The notes under the pieces were generated by a model that made no database searches, was not told the origin of the DNA, and saw only the letters and a program-made list of their open reading frames with translations. Of a stretch of 64,000 nt of DNA, positions 45,908-57,204 are shown in pieces (within the stretch, counting starts at the first letter, position 1; each line of letters begins with the position of its first letter). Source of the stretch: Melitaea cinxia (taxonomy: Eukaryota > Arthropoda > Insecta > Lepidoptera > Nymphalidae); NCBI RefSeq assembly GCF_905220565.1, contig NC_059406.1, positions 9,744,001 through 9,808,000 of the forward strand. Direction: 5' to 3'. The position numbers and the translations under genes were made by a program.

Positions 45908-46665
45908 AACCGACTTCCAAAAAAGGAGGAGGTTCTCAATTCGAATGTATTTTTTTTTTTTTTTTTTTTTATTTATGTTACATCAGAACTTTTGACCGGG
46001 TAGACCGATTTCGACAAATTTTATTTTAATCGAAAGGTGGTGTGTGCCAATTGGTCCCATTTAAATTCATTTGAGATCTAACAACTACTTTTCGAGTTAT
46101 ATCTAATAATGCGTTTTTACTTGACTCTTTTTTCGTCGACCTACGTTGTATTATACTGTATAACTTTCTACTGGATGTACCGATTTTGATAATTCTTTTT
46201 TTGTTAGAAAGGAGATATCCCTAGTTTAGTTCCATGATAAGGAAACCAGGATCTGATGATGGGATCCTAGAGGAATCGAGGGAAACTCTCGAAAATCCGC
46301 AATAACTTTTTACTGGGTGTACCGATTTTGATAATTCTTTTTTTGTTGGAAAGAAGATATCTCTAGTTTAGTACCATAATAAGGAAACCAAGATCTGATG
46401 ATGGAATCCCAGAGAAATCGAGGGAAACTCTCGAAAATCCGTAATAACTTTTTACTGGGTATACCGATTTTGATCATTTTTAATTTAATCGAAAGATGAT
46501 GTTTATCATGTGGTCACATGTAAATTTTGTTGAGATTTGATAACTACTTTTTGAGTAATCTTTGATAACGCGTAGTTGCTCGACTATTTTTTCGTCGATC
46601 TACGTTGTATTACTTGTCGATGTAATTGAAGTCGGTTTTTTTTTCGTTTGCAAGCAAACACAATT
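45908..46665 (+). repeat. Interspersed repeat family A, copy 4, three internal starts
   Basis: The longest copy, about 750 bp. The internal unit starts at 46160, 46302 and 46444, a 142-bp period. Outer blocks with 'cgtcgacctacgttgtatta' or a near match occur before and after the units, so the element is built as outer block, units, outer block. It ends in 'cgtttgcaagcaaac', a perfect 6-bp hairpin. Confidence 0.85.
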
Positions 46666-47069
46666 ATTTTGTAAAGAAAACGGGTATGAAAATAGCTTAT
46701 TTTTACTTTGATAGAAAAGTATTCTCTAAAATAATGTTTTCTATCAATTAAATTCAAAAAACTTATTCGAATGTTGTGTATTTATTTAGTATCACAATCT
46801 GGTTAACCATTGGTATTTTCCGATAGGCGGCAAGGAAGTTCAGTGGAAATGCATTTTTCATGTAGTGAGGGGCAACTTTGTCTAAAGTTAGAGACGTATT
46901 TCCATTGTTCTGTTACACTGCTTTCTTTTGTTCTTAAATATATAAATAAATTTTAGTAGAAGTAAAATGTGTTGGATTGCATAAAACCGATGACGAATCG
47001 CTACCAAGGTACCGGTAATTAACAGTTGCACTAAATGTCGCTTTTAATGAATATGTTGTTGATCTTTGA

Positions 47070-47210
47070 CAAAACCAGCCCTGCGTTCACCAACCCGCCT
47101 GCCCAGCGTGGTGACTATGGGCAACACACATGAGTTCGCGCATTTTTGGCGTGAACTTGTGGAGGCCTATGTCCAGCAGTGGACTGCAATAGGCTGGAAT
47201 AATTGAAATT
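47070..47210 (+). repeat. Retroposon family B, 5'-truncated copy
   Basis: From 'aaaaccagccctgcgttcac' to 'tggactgcaataggctggaa', followed by an A-rich tail. 5' truncation at an arbitrary point fits copying by reverse transcription. Confidence 0.8.
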
Positions 47211-47214
47211 AAAT

Positions 47215-48545
47215 TGAAATTATTTTTTATTTACTGCTCCGACCAAATTTTAAAACTTTTTCCCTGTTGCGGTGTACGTAACCTCATAAGTAAATCATGG
47301 CACAAGTAAAATTTTTAAGCCACGTTTTTAGAGTCGTAAACTACAGAAACGTCTTGTTTTTAAAGAAAGGGATGCCTTTCAGATAAGTTCATGTCCAATA
47401 CATCTTAGGTACAATTTTAAATACAATAGTATAAATTGATTACATGTTATATATATTTTTTCAACTCAATTCTTCAAATTAAAACAAATAATTTGATAAT
47501 CGATAATAATATAAGTAAATAATTATACATTACTTTGTGTATGTAAAAATAGACAACAATTTCACAAAATAAGCGGTTACAAAATTAAAGACAGTCTACT
47601 CATTAATTACATTTACGAATATTAACAAATAGTACGTAATATTCACGAATCAATTTAACAGAATATTGTTATCCTAAAACCAACAACTTTCCGTAATAAA
47701 TGATTATTGTACTCGAATAGTATTAAATCAATCACAAAACATACAAATTAATACTCGGTTAGTCGTTAATGAACCGGGTTACGTTAATGTTAATTAAATT
47801 ATACATACGTCACACGAGAGAAACATCAAAATTCTGTTTGAATTATACACCGCATATAATATCTGTGCTTATTAATAAAATTAATGCTATAGTAATAGTT
47901 TGCGGTTCGTTTAGTGTATAATTTGTAAATTAAACTTTAACTTGATCAACGTAAATTTGTCATGATATCTGCATAATCACAACGGTACACATTTTGTATA
48001 AACAAAAATTTTTATACAAAATTTGTAGTGTTATTAATAATATATTATACGTAATTATATTTAAAATTCGCTTATTTGTATAATGCTTGTTTGAATTTAA
48101 ATCTGGATACTATAAATCTAAAATGTAGTATTAAACTATTTTCATACTTCAAGAAATGTACCGTTGATTTTGTTCGCGATTACATAATTTTATTATGAGT
48201 ATACATACATTTTATTCGTTATAATAATTGCTTGTTATGAAAATATATTTCATTAGAAACTCGTAAAAATTAGAACTGTTAAATGAAAAATATATAAAAA
48301 CGTTTTAAAATAAAAATTTTAATTTAGTTATTGGCTATTATGAATAGTACAAAAACTTAGAAATAAAATAAGAATTTCTAATAAGAATTATTTTATTGTC
48401 TAAAAGGTCTTATACCGAAATGTTTTATACAAAATAATATAACATTATTCTGGAAAACGACCTGAAACAAGCATGCTTGTTCAGCTGCCGCTACGCTTGT
48501 ATATTTGTAAACATAATCTGCCAAGCTCTCAAGATCACCTAAACC
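47215..48545. other. AT-rich, no repeats recognised
   Basis: Unusually free of recognisable repeats. It leads up to the candidate exon at 48570, so it could be a promoter-proximal region. No definite motif can be claimed. Confidence 0.3.
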
Positions 48546-48569
48546 GAGAGCAAATTATGCCCGAGGCGA

Positions 48570-48821
48570 TTGCAACATTCAGTCCAGTCAGCGTTAACTG
48601 ACGAACGGCATAATCTCGTCCGATACGCAGTCACGTTCCACTTTCATACATTTCAGAACGAAATGGTGTCGAAAATGTCTTTCCCATATCAACAATCCGT
48701 GGAAGAAAATTGTTTTTATGGATTCGATATGCTTCAATTTCAATCGGTTGTGCCGTATTCGATGTCGGCGCGGAATCAATTTTCTACGGATAATACTTGT
48801 GTAGTTTATAAGAATTTCTAA
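48570..48821 (+). CDS. Candidate small host exon of unknown function
   Basis: An 83-codon frame in a patch richer in G and C than its surroundings. The likely start is one of the internal ATGs ('MVSKMSFPYQQSVEENC...'), giving about 52 residues, rather than the first one. A 'ttcagtccagtcag' at 48577 resembles an arthropod initiator, and the segment 48545-48660 would then be 5' untranslated. Residues are mixed and not low in complexity ('FQSVVPYSMSARNQFS'). I do not recognise a family. It may be a first exon, a small protein, or chance: the reverse strand also has an open frame here (48594-48860). Confidence 0.25.
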   Translation: MQHSVQSALTDERHNLVRYAVTFHFHTFQNEMVSKMSFPYQQSVEENCFYGFDMLQFQSVVPYSMSARNQFSTDNTCVVYKNF

Positions 48822-49511
48822 CGTCCTTATTGAACAAATATTGCTCATTTTACGTTTCAACAGAACTGTGAATGTAAAGTTGATTTTAATGTCATTAGTG
48901 ATCGATGTTTTTGTTTAGTTATGCCTAAAAATAGTTGTATTATATACTAAAAAGTGTGATTTCTTATAAATTAATAGATAAACTCATTAACGCAGACAAA
49001 TATCTACTTTTTTTCTATATTTATTTTTAACATACAGTCCTCAATAATAGAAATATCAAAACTCCGATTAAGTACATTAACAACTTTTTTCCTATCTATG
49101 TAATTATAATAGTTGTATTTGTGTATAGTAAATTATCTTTTTAAAATTTAAAGCACATTGTGAATTGAATATCAATTTACTGAATTACAACTGTTAATTA
49201 GAATACATAATTGCTTTTGTAATTAACTCAATACTTAAGTTTGTAAAACACATTTTCCGAATCAACTTATTTCGAACTCGAAATTGCTGACAGGAATAAA
49301 TTTGAATTAATTAAGGACTAAGCAGCCAAAAAGTGAACGACTGATCGTGAGGCAAGCAACATCGGGTACGGCCTCACAAAACAGAATATAAACAGACCCA
49401 TGTCTGGCTTCCGAAACGAATTCCTGCGTTATTTACATAAATGGCTTGTTTTACATACAAAAGAAGAACAAAATATTCAACAAAGGTTATTTCTATCGAA
49501 ATCGAGAAGGT

Positions 49512-49850
49512 TTTTTTTTATTATTACAGCCTATCACAATCCACTGCTGGACATAGGCCTCCACAAGTTTACGCCAAAAATAGCGTGAACTCATGTGTTT
49601 TGCCCATAGTCACCACGCTGGGCAGGCGGGTTGGTGACCGCAGGGCTGGCTTTGTCGCACCGAAGACGGTGCTGCCCGTCTTCGACCTGTGTATTGCAAA
49701 GCCAGCAGTTGGATGGTTATCCCGCCATCGGTCGGCTTTATAAGTTCCAAGGTGGTAGCGGAACTGTGTTATCCTTTAGTCGCCTCTTACGACAGCCACG
49801 GGAAGAGAGGGGGTGGCTAAATTCTTTAGTACCGTAGCCACACAGTACAT
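49512..49850 (-). repeat. Retroposon family B, full-length copy with target duplication
   Basis: Between two copies of 'atcgagaaggt' (49501-49511 and 49851-49861) lies a complete family B element on the minus strand. It runs from 'actgtgtggctacggtac' to 'attgtgataggctg' and an A-rich tail (plus-strand 'tttttttttattattac'). The duplication and tail show that it moved by reverse transcription. The frames at 49400-49837 are by-products. Confidence 0.9.
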
Positions 49851-50029
49851 ATCGAGAAGGTAATCCAACTTTATCCATTAAGTAGTTGAAAGCCAGCACA
49901 AAAGCTGCTAATAAACAATAAAAGATTTATTTTGTATATTTAAAGTATTTTTACAGTTTCAATATCAACGATATGTTAATATCATTATCTTACCGCATTA
50001 ATTCGTAACTAGTGGTCGCCAAGTGGTCG

Positions 50030-50310
50030 AAATTCGACCATAATATACCTCTAATAGCTGACCCCGCAAATGTTGTTTTGTCATACGTATATGGCAAAAC
50101 AACGTTAGCGGGCTCAGCTAAACATTATTAACCCCCTCAAACCCACCCCCCCCTCCTCTCTAATAACTTAGCGGTATGAAAAATAATGTTGGCCGATTCT
50201 CAGACCTACCCGATATGCACACAAAAAATCATAAAAATTGGTCCAGCTGTTTCGGAGGAGTATGGTAACTAGCATTGTGACACGAAACTTTTATATATAA
50301 GATAAGATAT
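50030..50310 (+). repeat. RTE-like tail with a strong hairpin
   Basis: 50056-50080 and 50095-50119 are complementary over 25 bases with 3 mismatches around a 14-base loop ('agctgaccccgcaaatg...'). The rest, 'ataaaaattggtccagctgt' and 'acgaaacttttatatataag', is typical of LINE tails in Lepidoptera. Confidence 0.7.
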
Positions 50311-50519
50311 TGTAATAAATGAATCCATTATGGTTATGTTTGACATTCAGCAAAGACAAACAATACTAATTTATAATCCATTCTCAATTTCACCACAGAC
50401 TTTAACAATAAACTAAGAGTATATATGCGCGTGTGTGTGTGTGTGGGTGTGTCAAATACATTTTATTATTTTAGTATTTGTAATTTTTTTATTGGTTTAA
50501 TGTATTTTTATGCATAATT

Positions 50520-50880
50520 TCAAAAAATATTAGCATTTTGCACTCCCCCTCTATATAGACAATAAGTGTGCGAAATTTTTATACTCATCCGTTCGCGCAA
50601 TTTTCGTTAAAAAAGGGGAACAAAGTTTTTGCTTCACGTATTGATATATAGATTATATAGAATTAAACAATAAAAATGAATATTGAATACTATATTACTT
50701 AAATATGTTGCCTCATATTGATTTTTTTGGCAAAAGTTAATTAAACAGAAAAAGAGTTAATCTATATAAATAAAAATGAATGTTGCTAAATGGCTCGACC
50801 AATTCGGCTAATTTATTTTTTTGTGTTCCTTAAGGCCCACGGAAGGTATTAATACAAAAAAAAAATACTATCAACTTTTT
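50520..50880. repeat. Two further LINE-tail fragments
   Basis: 'cactccccctctatatagac' with 'ttcgcgcaattttcgttaaa' (50540-50660), and 'gctcgaccaattcggctaat' (50790-50810), both with the look of RTE or related tails. Confidence 0.45.
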
Positions 50881-50889
50881 ACAGAACGA

Positions 50890-51305
50890 AGTCTGTCTAA
50901 GCTAGTCTAAAATAGATTTACTTTAAGCAAGCGCAACATCCAGTGCTATGACATGACGGCTGCCCAACGCGTCGTCTATACAAAATACCACTGTGTTTAC
51001 TAAGCTTATTCTTGTTAAAGTGTTTATCTGAATCTTGTTAATTGCTTCCATTCTTGTGACCTTTTTGCGTAAAAAATATCTATTAGAAATAATACATGCA
51101 AGAATATCAAAACTTACGTTTAATGTAACGCTAATCATTATAATTATATTATATATTCATTTCGTTATTTTATTTCTCCTTTTTTTATTTTTTCTTTCTT
51201 CAGGCAGCTGTATATTTGGCGAAGTGGGCTTCAGAAAACTACAAATGGTATTAGTACTTTAAAAATAAACGTAAAGTGTAACGACAACTATTATTTATTG
51301 TAAAC
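50890..51305. other. No gene recognised
   Basis: Opposed frames at 50923-51138 (minus) and 51035-51262 (plus) overlap. Neither shows a domain. Confidence 0.3.
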
Positions 51306-51307
51306 CA

Positions 51308-51613
51308 TAAATATATATCACTAGTCCCGCGACTTCGTCCGCGTGGAATAGGAACAATTCATGTACATCATTTTTGCGAAACTGTTTACGCAGCGCACGT
51401 AGCGGAATCTCTCAGAAGGAAAAAAAACCGATTTTGAAACATTCTTCGTTGATGCTCTGCTCCTATTGGTCATAGCGTGATGATATATGGGCTTCCTCGA
51501 TATATGGGCTACCTAACACTCAAAAAAAATTTCAAACTGTCAATTTCAAAAGTCGTTTTTGAGATTAGCGCGTTCAAACAAACAAACAAACTCTTTAGCT
51601 TTATAATATTAGA
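51308..51613 (+). repeat. RTE-like LINE tail, long copy
   Basis: Starts 'cactagtcccgcgacttcgt' and 'ccgcgtggaatag', ends 'ctctttagctttataatatt'. This is the most complete tail of this type in the window. Confidence 0.75.
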
Positions 51614-53250
51614 TAACACAAAAACATATTAGATAGATTAACACATATTTTCTTTATAATCAAAGTCAACATTCGCAAGTCGTGTTGCAATACAGCCTGA
51701 TCTCAAGTAAGTAGGATTTTATTAAACTTACGTTTTAATGTTACATTTTAGTTGTCTGTAAAATATGACTCTTCATGATAAAGTTATTTTTACTGTATTC
51801 CATTTTGCACATTTAAGGAACCTTAACTAATAAAAGCATTCTAATAAAGAAATTATAAAAGTTTGAAAAATGTCGGAATAAAAAATTAAATTGCAGCCTT
51901 TATGAAATTCTTATAGCAATTAATTCCACTGAACGCCTCTGCGGTTCACAGCTGAGGGTCTGGAAACAACACAAGCTTCTATTAATTCTATTTTATTTTA
52001 ATAACGTAACGTTTAATTAAATTTGCTATACCCAATTAATTATGCATGTCTCAACTGAAATTTTCATTTTCATAATAGAATTATCATGTTAATATTTTCT
52101 TATTTATTTACAGAGCATAGCAAATTAACACATGTAAATTATATAATGTGGTTTTTTTTAATAATCATTGCAATCTTATTTGTACTATATCACTATGGCG
52201 ATCCCATCTAAAGCACATAAATGGTGTGGAACTGTATTTAGAACGTCGACGGTATAGACGAGAAGTAATAAAACAACATCATAATATAATATATTTTATT
52301 ATTTTATTATCAAGTAATAAAAATAAAATGAGGACGGAAATAAAAGGTAACACATTTTTGAATATTATTTGGGAGAAGTAGTCGTTAAACTTTAGTAGTA
52401 AGCTATACAACCTCTTTCTCCTTAATCTTTTACATGAGTGACATACAGCCAGACCAGGAATAAATATTTGTATAAATAAAAATGTCTGCCCCAGAAGTAA
52501 CAATAAAATCCGCAATCTAAACTGATGTGATATATTATAATAGACATACCTACTACGACTATATGTTAAACTACGAAACATAATGCTAAGTCTGTAGAAA
52601 TAAAAAGTATTAACTTTAACGATAAAAAACTCGCTAGTAGAATATTTAATGGTAACAAAAGACAAACGATACTACACTAAAATAATTCGTTTCGAATTAC
52701 AGGTTATTATTTAGTCTTTATCTAAATGTATAAGATAGTTAATGGAATATCCATTATCTTTATAATTGCATTAGTGGAAATACTTGTGTAGCAAGACGTG
52801 ATTAGTAGAGAACTAATGCACTTAGGCGCTGGTTGACCGGCGTCTTGGATCTCAACTAATAGGGCACTGCCGTGAATAATTCGATTGCTTCGTTGGCAAT
52901 GCCTTCCCCAGCGTAATACTCATTAACTTAAAAACTGCAAAAGACTTTCATATTTAAAAGAAAAAGTAAAGTAAGTTTAACAGTCTATAAGCTACGGTAA
53001 TCGCTTACCATCAGGTGAGCCGTATACTTGATTACTGACCTCATTGTATTAAAAAAAATATAAATGCTTATTATTTTGATTGTAAAAAGTATATCATATA
53101 ACGAGTAAGTATATCATATAACGAGTTCTGAAAAGAAAGCCCAACCTTAAGAACTTCGATTTTTATTACTGACCATACCTACTATTTATAGGCTTTTATT
53201 GTACAGTATGGTAATTTAGTAATCTTGTCTAAATATTATATATAATAAAG
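51614..53250. other. Mostly unassigned
   Basis: One family C fragment at 52985-53050 ('agctacggtaatcgcttacc', 'tcaggtgagccgtatacttg'). A GC-richer patch at 52820-52915 ('ggttgaccggcgtcttggat') is not recognised. The 128-codon minus frame 52279-52665 is rich in F, Y, L and R and shows no domain. Confidence 0.35.
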
Positions 53251-53254
53251 TTTT

Positions 53255-53720
53255 GCGTTTACTTGGAAACAAAATAAAACTAACTTCCATTGACATCGAC
53301 AAGTAATACAATGTAGATATTCGACAAAATAATCAAAAACGCATAACAATATTAAATACGCATTATCATTACATAGTATAAAACAAAGTCGCTTCCCGCT
53401 GTCTATATGCTTAGATCTTTAAAACAGCGCAATAGATTTTGATGCGGTTTTCTTTATTCAATAGAGTGATTCCAGAGGAAGGTTTATGTGTATAATACAT
53501 GCATAATATAGTAGAGGAACACTGATAGTTTTCGTAACCGTGCGAAACCGGGGAGGGTCGCTAGTTAGTTATAACTTAAAAAGTAGGTACTTATTAGATC
53601 TCGATCAAATTTAAAGCGGTTCACATTTGTATGTGAACCCAGTGTAATCAAAATTGTTACAGCCAGTAAAAAGCTATAAGAGAATACTACGGTTGAATTG
53701 AAAACCTGCTCTTTTTTAAT
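53255..53720 (-). repeat. Interspersed repeat family A, copy 5, split by an RTE tail
   Basis: Family A sequence ('acatcgacaagtaatacaat', 'aatacgcattatca') breaks at about 53365 and resumes at about 53570 ('gatctcgatcaaatttaaa'). The insert reads 'agtcgcttcccgctgtctat' and 'gtgcgaaaccggggagggtc', a LINE tail. Confidence 0.65.
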
Positions 53721-55185
53721 GGGTAAAAATATAAAATGTAACAACTTAAGTTAGGTAAACTTGTATCTTCTTTACAATATATAGGAAAAGAAACGTTAAA
53801 TTTACTTTATTCCAATTCCGAAATATTTTAAAAGAACCTGCAAAAGTAGGTAAATTGATGTAGTTGAATTCTAAAAAAAAAACAAAGAACAGACCATTTA
53901 AATACTAATGAATTTTACAGGAAACTTTTCCAAATTAATCCCTCTGTCTCTAACAAATGAGCTTTAGTTTATCGAGTTATCTTAGTTTAAATTATATTAT
54001 ATCTGCATGTAACTGAACTAATTTCTTTGAAATAAAATGGTATAACATAATATCTATTCTCTATTATATATATCTACACATTCTGACAAAACATATTAAA
54101 AAAGAGTTCCTTTCTTTTATATTATACTAAAATAGTACAAAGTTTTAGTAAGTAATGATTACTATTACTAATTATTGTTAACTTACGAAATAACATTAAA
54201 ATATCGTTTCATAAAACGGTTTGATTTATAAGAAACCATTGCTTGATTTACATAATATTAAAATCTAAAATCACAGGGCATTAAGCTGTTTCCGAATACC
54301 TCATTATGAATACAATTTTTGATTGATTTTTCAAACACTATATTTCTTTATAACTATTCATCCATATTTTACAAAGTAATTAAAGAATTCCAATCATGTA
54401 AAATATTTATATTTTTGACTTAAAACTTAAATTACGTTATATATAGTATTAAAAATCATCTAATCATTTCCACCGAATCTATAGAAAAGTTTCAGAATAA
54501 GTTTCTACGGCATATCTGTCTGTACGTGACAGGCGTATGGACTGACGGAATTTTACATAACAATACACAAACAAACAATTGAAACCCGCTCATTATTATT
54601 AAATTATACATCAGCACGCCTTTATTCAATTAATTTAATAAAATCTAATTCGTATAATAATTTCGTGAATACTCGTAATTTCGTAAATATGGATTTGTAA
54701 ATAACATGTTTCGAAACCGTCGCATCGTTTAAATTTAAGTTAAATCATTCATATAAGTACAATGTAAATTAAAATGGTATTTAAAAGATGGTTAAGAGTA
54801 AAAATAACTATTTTTATTATCATTCATAAAATGGTAATGATTTCTTACTTTAAAATGTAATTATGATTTAATGAATTTAGGTATTCCGATCTGCTTTTTG
54901 AATGTTTATCTCATGGATATGGAACAATTATGGCAAGAAATGGAAATTAAAAAAAAGTGAAGACTGCAGGCGTAAATTCGAGCGAGCGCCCTCGCATAGG
55001 TACAAGTAAATGGTAAAGGTCTACAAATCTCGTAAGTACATGTTAATCTAGATCAGACAAGCATCGAAAACCGATCTACATATATCTATATTTATAAAAT
55101 AAAGTCAAGTTTAGCATAACAAGTAATTAGGTGTATTAACAATAAATGTATTGCTAACCTTTTAATATGTATGTAACTGAGGTAG
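53721..55185. other. AT-rich, nothing recognised
   Basis: No gene or repeat with support. Confidence 0.3.
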
Positions 55186-55187
55186 GG

Positions 55188-55445
55188 CACAGCAGGAATT
55201 TCCTGCTCAAAATATGAGGCAGCCCGACTGGGGTAGTACCTCGACCTTACAGAAGACCACAGCTAAATAATACTGTTTTCAAGCAGTATTATGTTCCTGT
55301 TGGTGAGTAAGGTGTCCAGAGCTCATTGGGGATTGGGTCGACAACGCGCTTTTGATGCTTCTGGTATTGTAGGCGTCTATAAGCTACAGTAATCTCTTAC
55401 CATCAGGTGAGCCGTACGCTTGTTTGCTGACCTAGTGATATTAAA
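55188..55445 (+). repeat. Retroposon 3'-end (family C), most complete copy
   Basis: From 'ggtagggcacagcaggaatt' through 'gggtagtacctcgaccttac' and 'caagcagtattatgttcctg' to 'ggtgagccgtacgcttgttt'. It is a frequent repeat in lepidopteran DNA and probably the 3' end of a LINE. It contains the small dyad 'atactg-ttttcaag-cagtat'. Confidence 0.75.
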
Positions 55446-55477
55446 AAAAAAGTAACAGTTATCACTGTTATACGTTA

Positions 55478-55517
55478 CCAAGTCAGGATATCTGATCCTC
55501 AGGAGATCCTGACTTGG
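55478..55517. repeat. Perfect 12-bp hairpin beside family C
   Basis: 'ccaagtcaggat' (55478-55489) and its exact complement (55506-55517) around a 16-base loop. A second small dyad, 'aacagt-tatc-actgtt', lies just to the left. Confidence 0.85.
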
Positions 55518-55872
55518 TTCACCATGGGACGATCTGTAGAGTAAAACCTTTCTTAAATATTTTGTAAAATCAGTTCAAATTTGTGTATCTGATATAAAAT
55601 TGATATCAGAATAAGTACAAAAAAATATTCCGAAGATCGAGAAGAACGGAATTGGTTAGAAAGAGAGTACCTATATTTACTCAGATATCGGATATTCATA
55701 TACTGGCCAAATATAAATAATAGCCCAAAAAAAAAAGGTTTAACATCAGCAAGTTACTAATACAGTTAAATGATAGTCATATATTATATCATAATAGTAT
55801 GTATTAAAATTAATCTTTATTTATACAAAATATTATACATATTTACAATTCAAAACTTAAGAACTAAATATT

Positions 55873-56325
55873 TACAGATAGTTTTGGAATAAATCATGTC
55901 CGCGTGGAATTGTGCCAAGAATGCTGGCAGCATTTCCCCGTTGAATCGCTATGCCGATTCTCTGGGCAAAAAATGCACCAGCCCTCTTGTCACCAGTGGA
56001 GGCAATAAGGCGAGGTGTTGTCTCATTAAAAAAATTTTTAGCCCTGCTACTCCAAGGTCCAAGTGTTTCGACTGCAAACGGCACAAAGATGTAATTTGGA
56101 ATTAGTGACGAATATTTGTGCCGTTTAGTCGTTTCAGCTTTTTCCGCTGCGGCTCCCGCTTTTAAGGCTGTTTCCCTGACATGAGACGGAGCAAGTGTGT
56201 CAACGCAGGTTGCGTCCCACAAAAGTGCCCGTCCCCTTTCCCAGGGAACCAACGTCAATCCATCAGGTCTCTTGCCATCATTGCGACTAATTCCAGTTGG
56301 CTCGATAAGAGCAGGAAAATGGTGG
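55873..56325 (-). pseudogene. Retrotransposon polyprotein C-terminal fragment
   Basis: The minus strand encodes about 150 residues of conserved type: '[19 protein letters not shown]', '[18 protein letters not shown]', '[20 protein letters not shown]', '[12 protein letters not shown]' and '[18 protein letters not shown]'. I know this pattern from the C-termini of reverse-transcriptase-bearing proteins in many animals. The RPD...WDAT spacing recalls a PD-(D/E)xK nuclease, which is only a suggestion. The frame is open up to 56447, but the N-terminal ~43 residues do not fit and are probably flanking. No reverse transcriptase remains upstream. Confidence 0.7.
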
Positions 56326-56955
56326 CAAGAGCTCTTTTTATGGTATGTATTATAGAAATGAAACTTAAAATATCTAAAGTTTTTACTTTCAGCAAAATGG
56401 TGAACAACCACGAGCAGAACGTGCCAAAACGTGTTTCGACAATTCATCTGCGACCACTATCATCTACCGCGGTAAAGGTGAAACAAAAAACATTTCGCAA
56501 AAATATAAAATAACGGTAAAAGGAAACTTCGTACGGTGTATTTTTATACTACCTAAACAGTACGTTATATTTTGAAATAGTAAAAATTCCTATAAAAATC
56601 ATCTTCTATATTTCTTAATTTTGCCAATAGCTTAGAACAAGTATCAAGCAAACATATTGATGACAAATATCCTCATCTTTATAAATATCTTAATCGTTAA
56701 GTCATTGACTTTTCCCTTGATTTTTTTCATTAAAATTGTGTTCACAAATACATCAGTATGTATTTCAGCATTTTTGAAATCGAGAGAAAATCATTCACAT
56801 CAAAGTCATTGATATTTTGTATGAAAAAGCGTTTATTTTTGCGTAAACATTAAGTTCTGGGTTGTTTTGAAATTATAAATATTATTTTAACCATTATTCC
56901 TAAACTTGGTTAGGTATTAATTATAAATAAATAAATAAACGATTAGTCCAGTCTT
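56326..56955. other. No gene recognised
   Basis: AT-rich spacer between two minus-strand coding remnants. Confidence 0.3.
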
Positions 56956-57177
56956 AAATAATGCGTTCAGGATATCGTTGGAGCTGCCTCGATGCTGCAG
57001 CGCCTCAGGCATGTTTGCAGACGTAAGAACCGACTGCTTCCACACCACCATGCGTAAGCGATGCCCATCTTTTGTGCGTAGAGTAAGGGGCAGCCAAAAC
57101 AATGTGCGAAGATGATCGCAGAGCGTTTTGACTGCTTCTACCTCCGGCATTGCTGCGATAGAATCCTTGCGATACAA
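56917..57177 (-). CDS. Unidentified coding remnant or exon
   Basis: In an AT-rich background the minus strand between 57178 and about 56955 is GC-richer and keeps an open frame with sensible residues: 'HLYRKDSIAAMPEVEAVKTL', 'HLRTLFWLPLTLRTKDG', 'LRMVVWKQSVLTSANMPEA' and 'LQHRGSSNDILNALF'. A pyrimidine-rich tract ending in 'ctccag' lies just upstream and could be a 3' splice site. After 'FKTG' the frame runs into AT-rich sequence, so the real end is near 56955. I cannot name the family. It is either a host exon or a piece of a mobile element; the nearby LINE fragment on the same strand makes the second option plausible. Confidence 0.35.
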   Translation of the reverse strand: MYRKDSIAAMPEVEAVKTLCDHLRTLFWLPLTLRTKDGHRLRMVVWKQSVLTSANMPEALQHRGSSNDILNALFKTGLIVYLFIYN

Positions 57178-57204
57178 ATGCTGGAGCGAAAGCTTTAAAT
57201 ATTA

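Noticed and set aside
52279..52665. A 128-codon minus-strand protein
   Set aside because: F/Y/L/R-rich composition typical of AT-rich non-coding DNA, with no domain and no flanking signals.
55872..56447. The full 191-codon frame as one protein
   Set aside because: Only the last ~150 residues are of the conserved type. The N-terminal part is probably flanking sequence that happens to be open.
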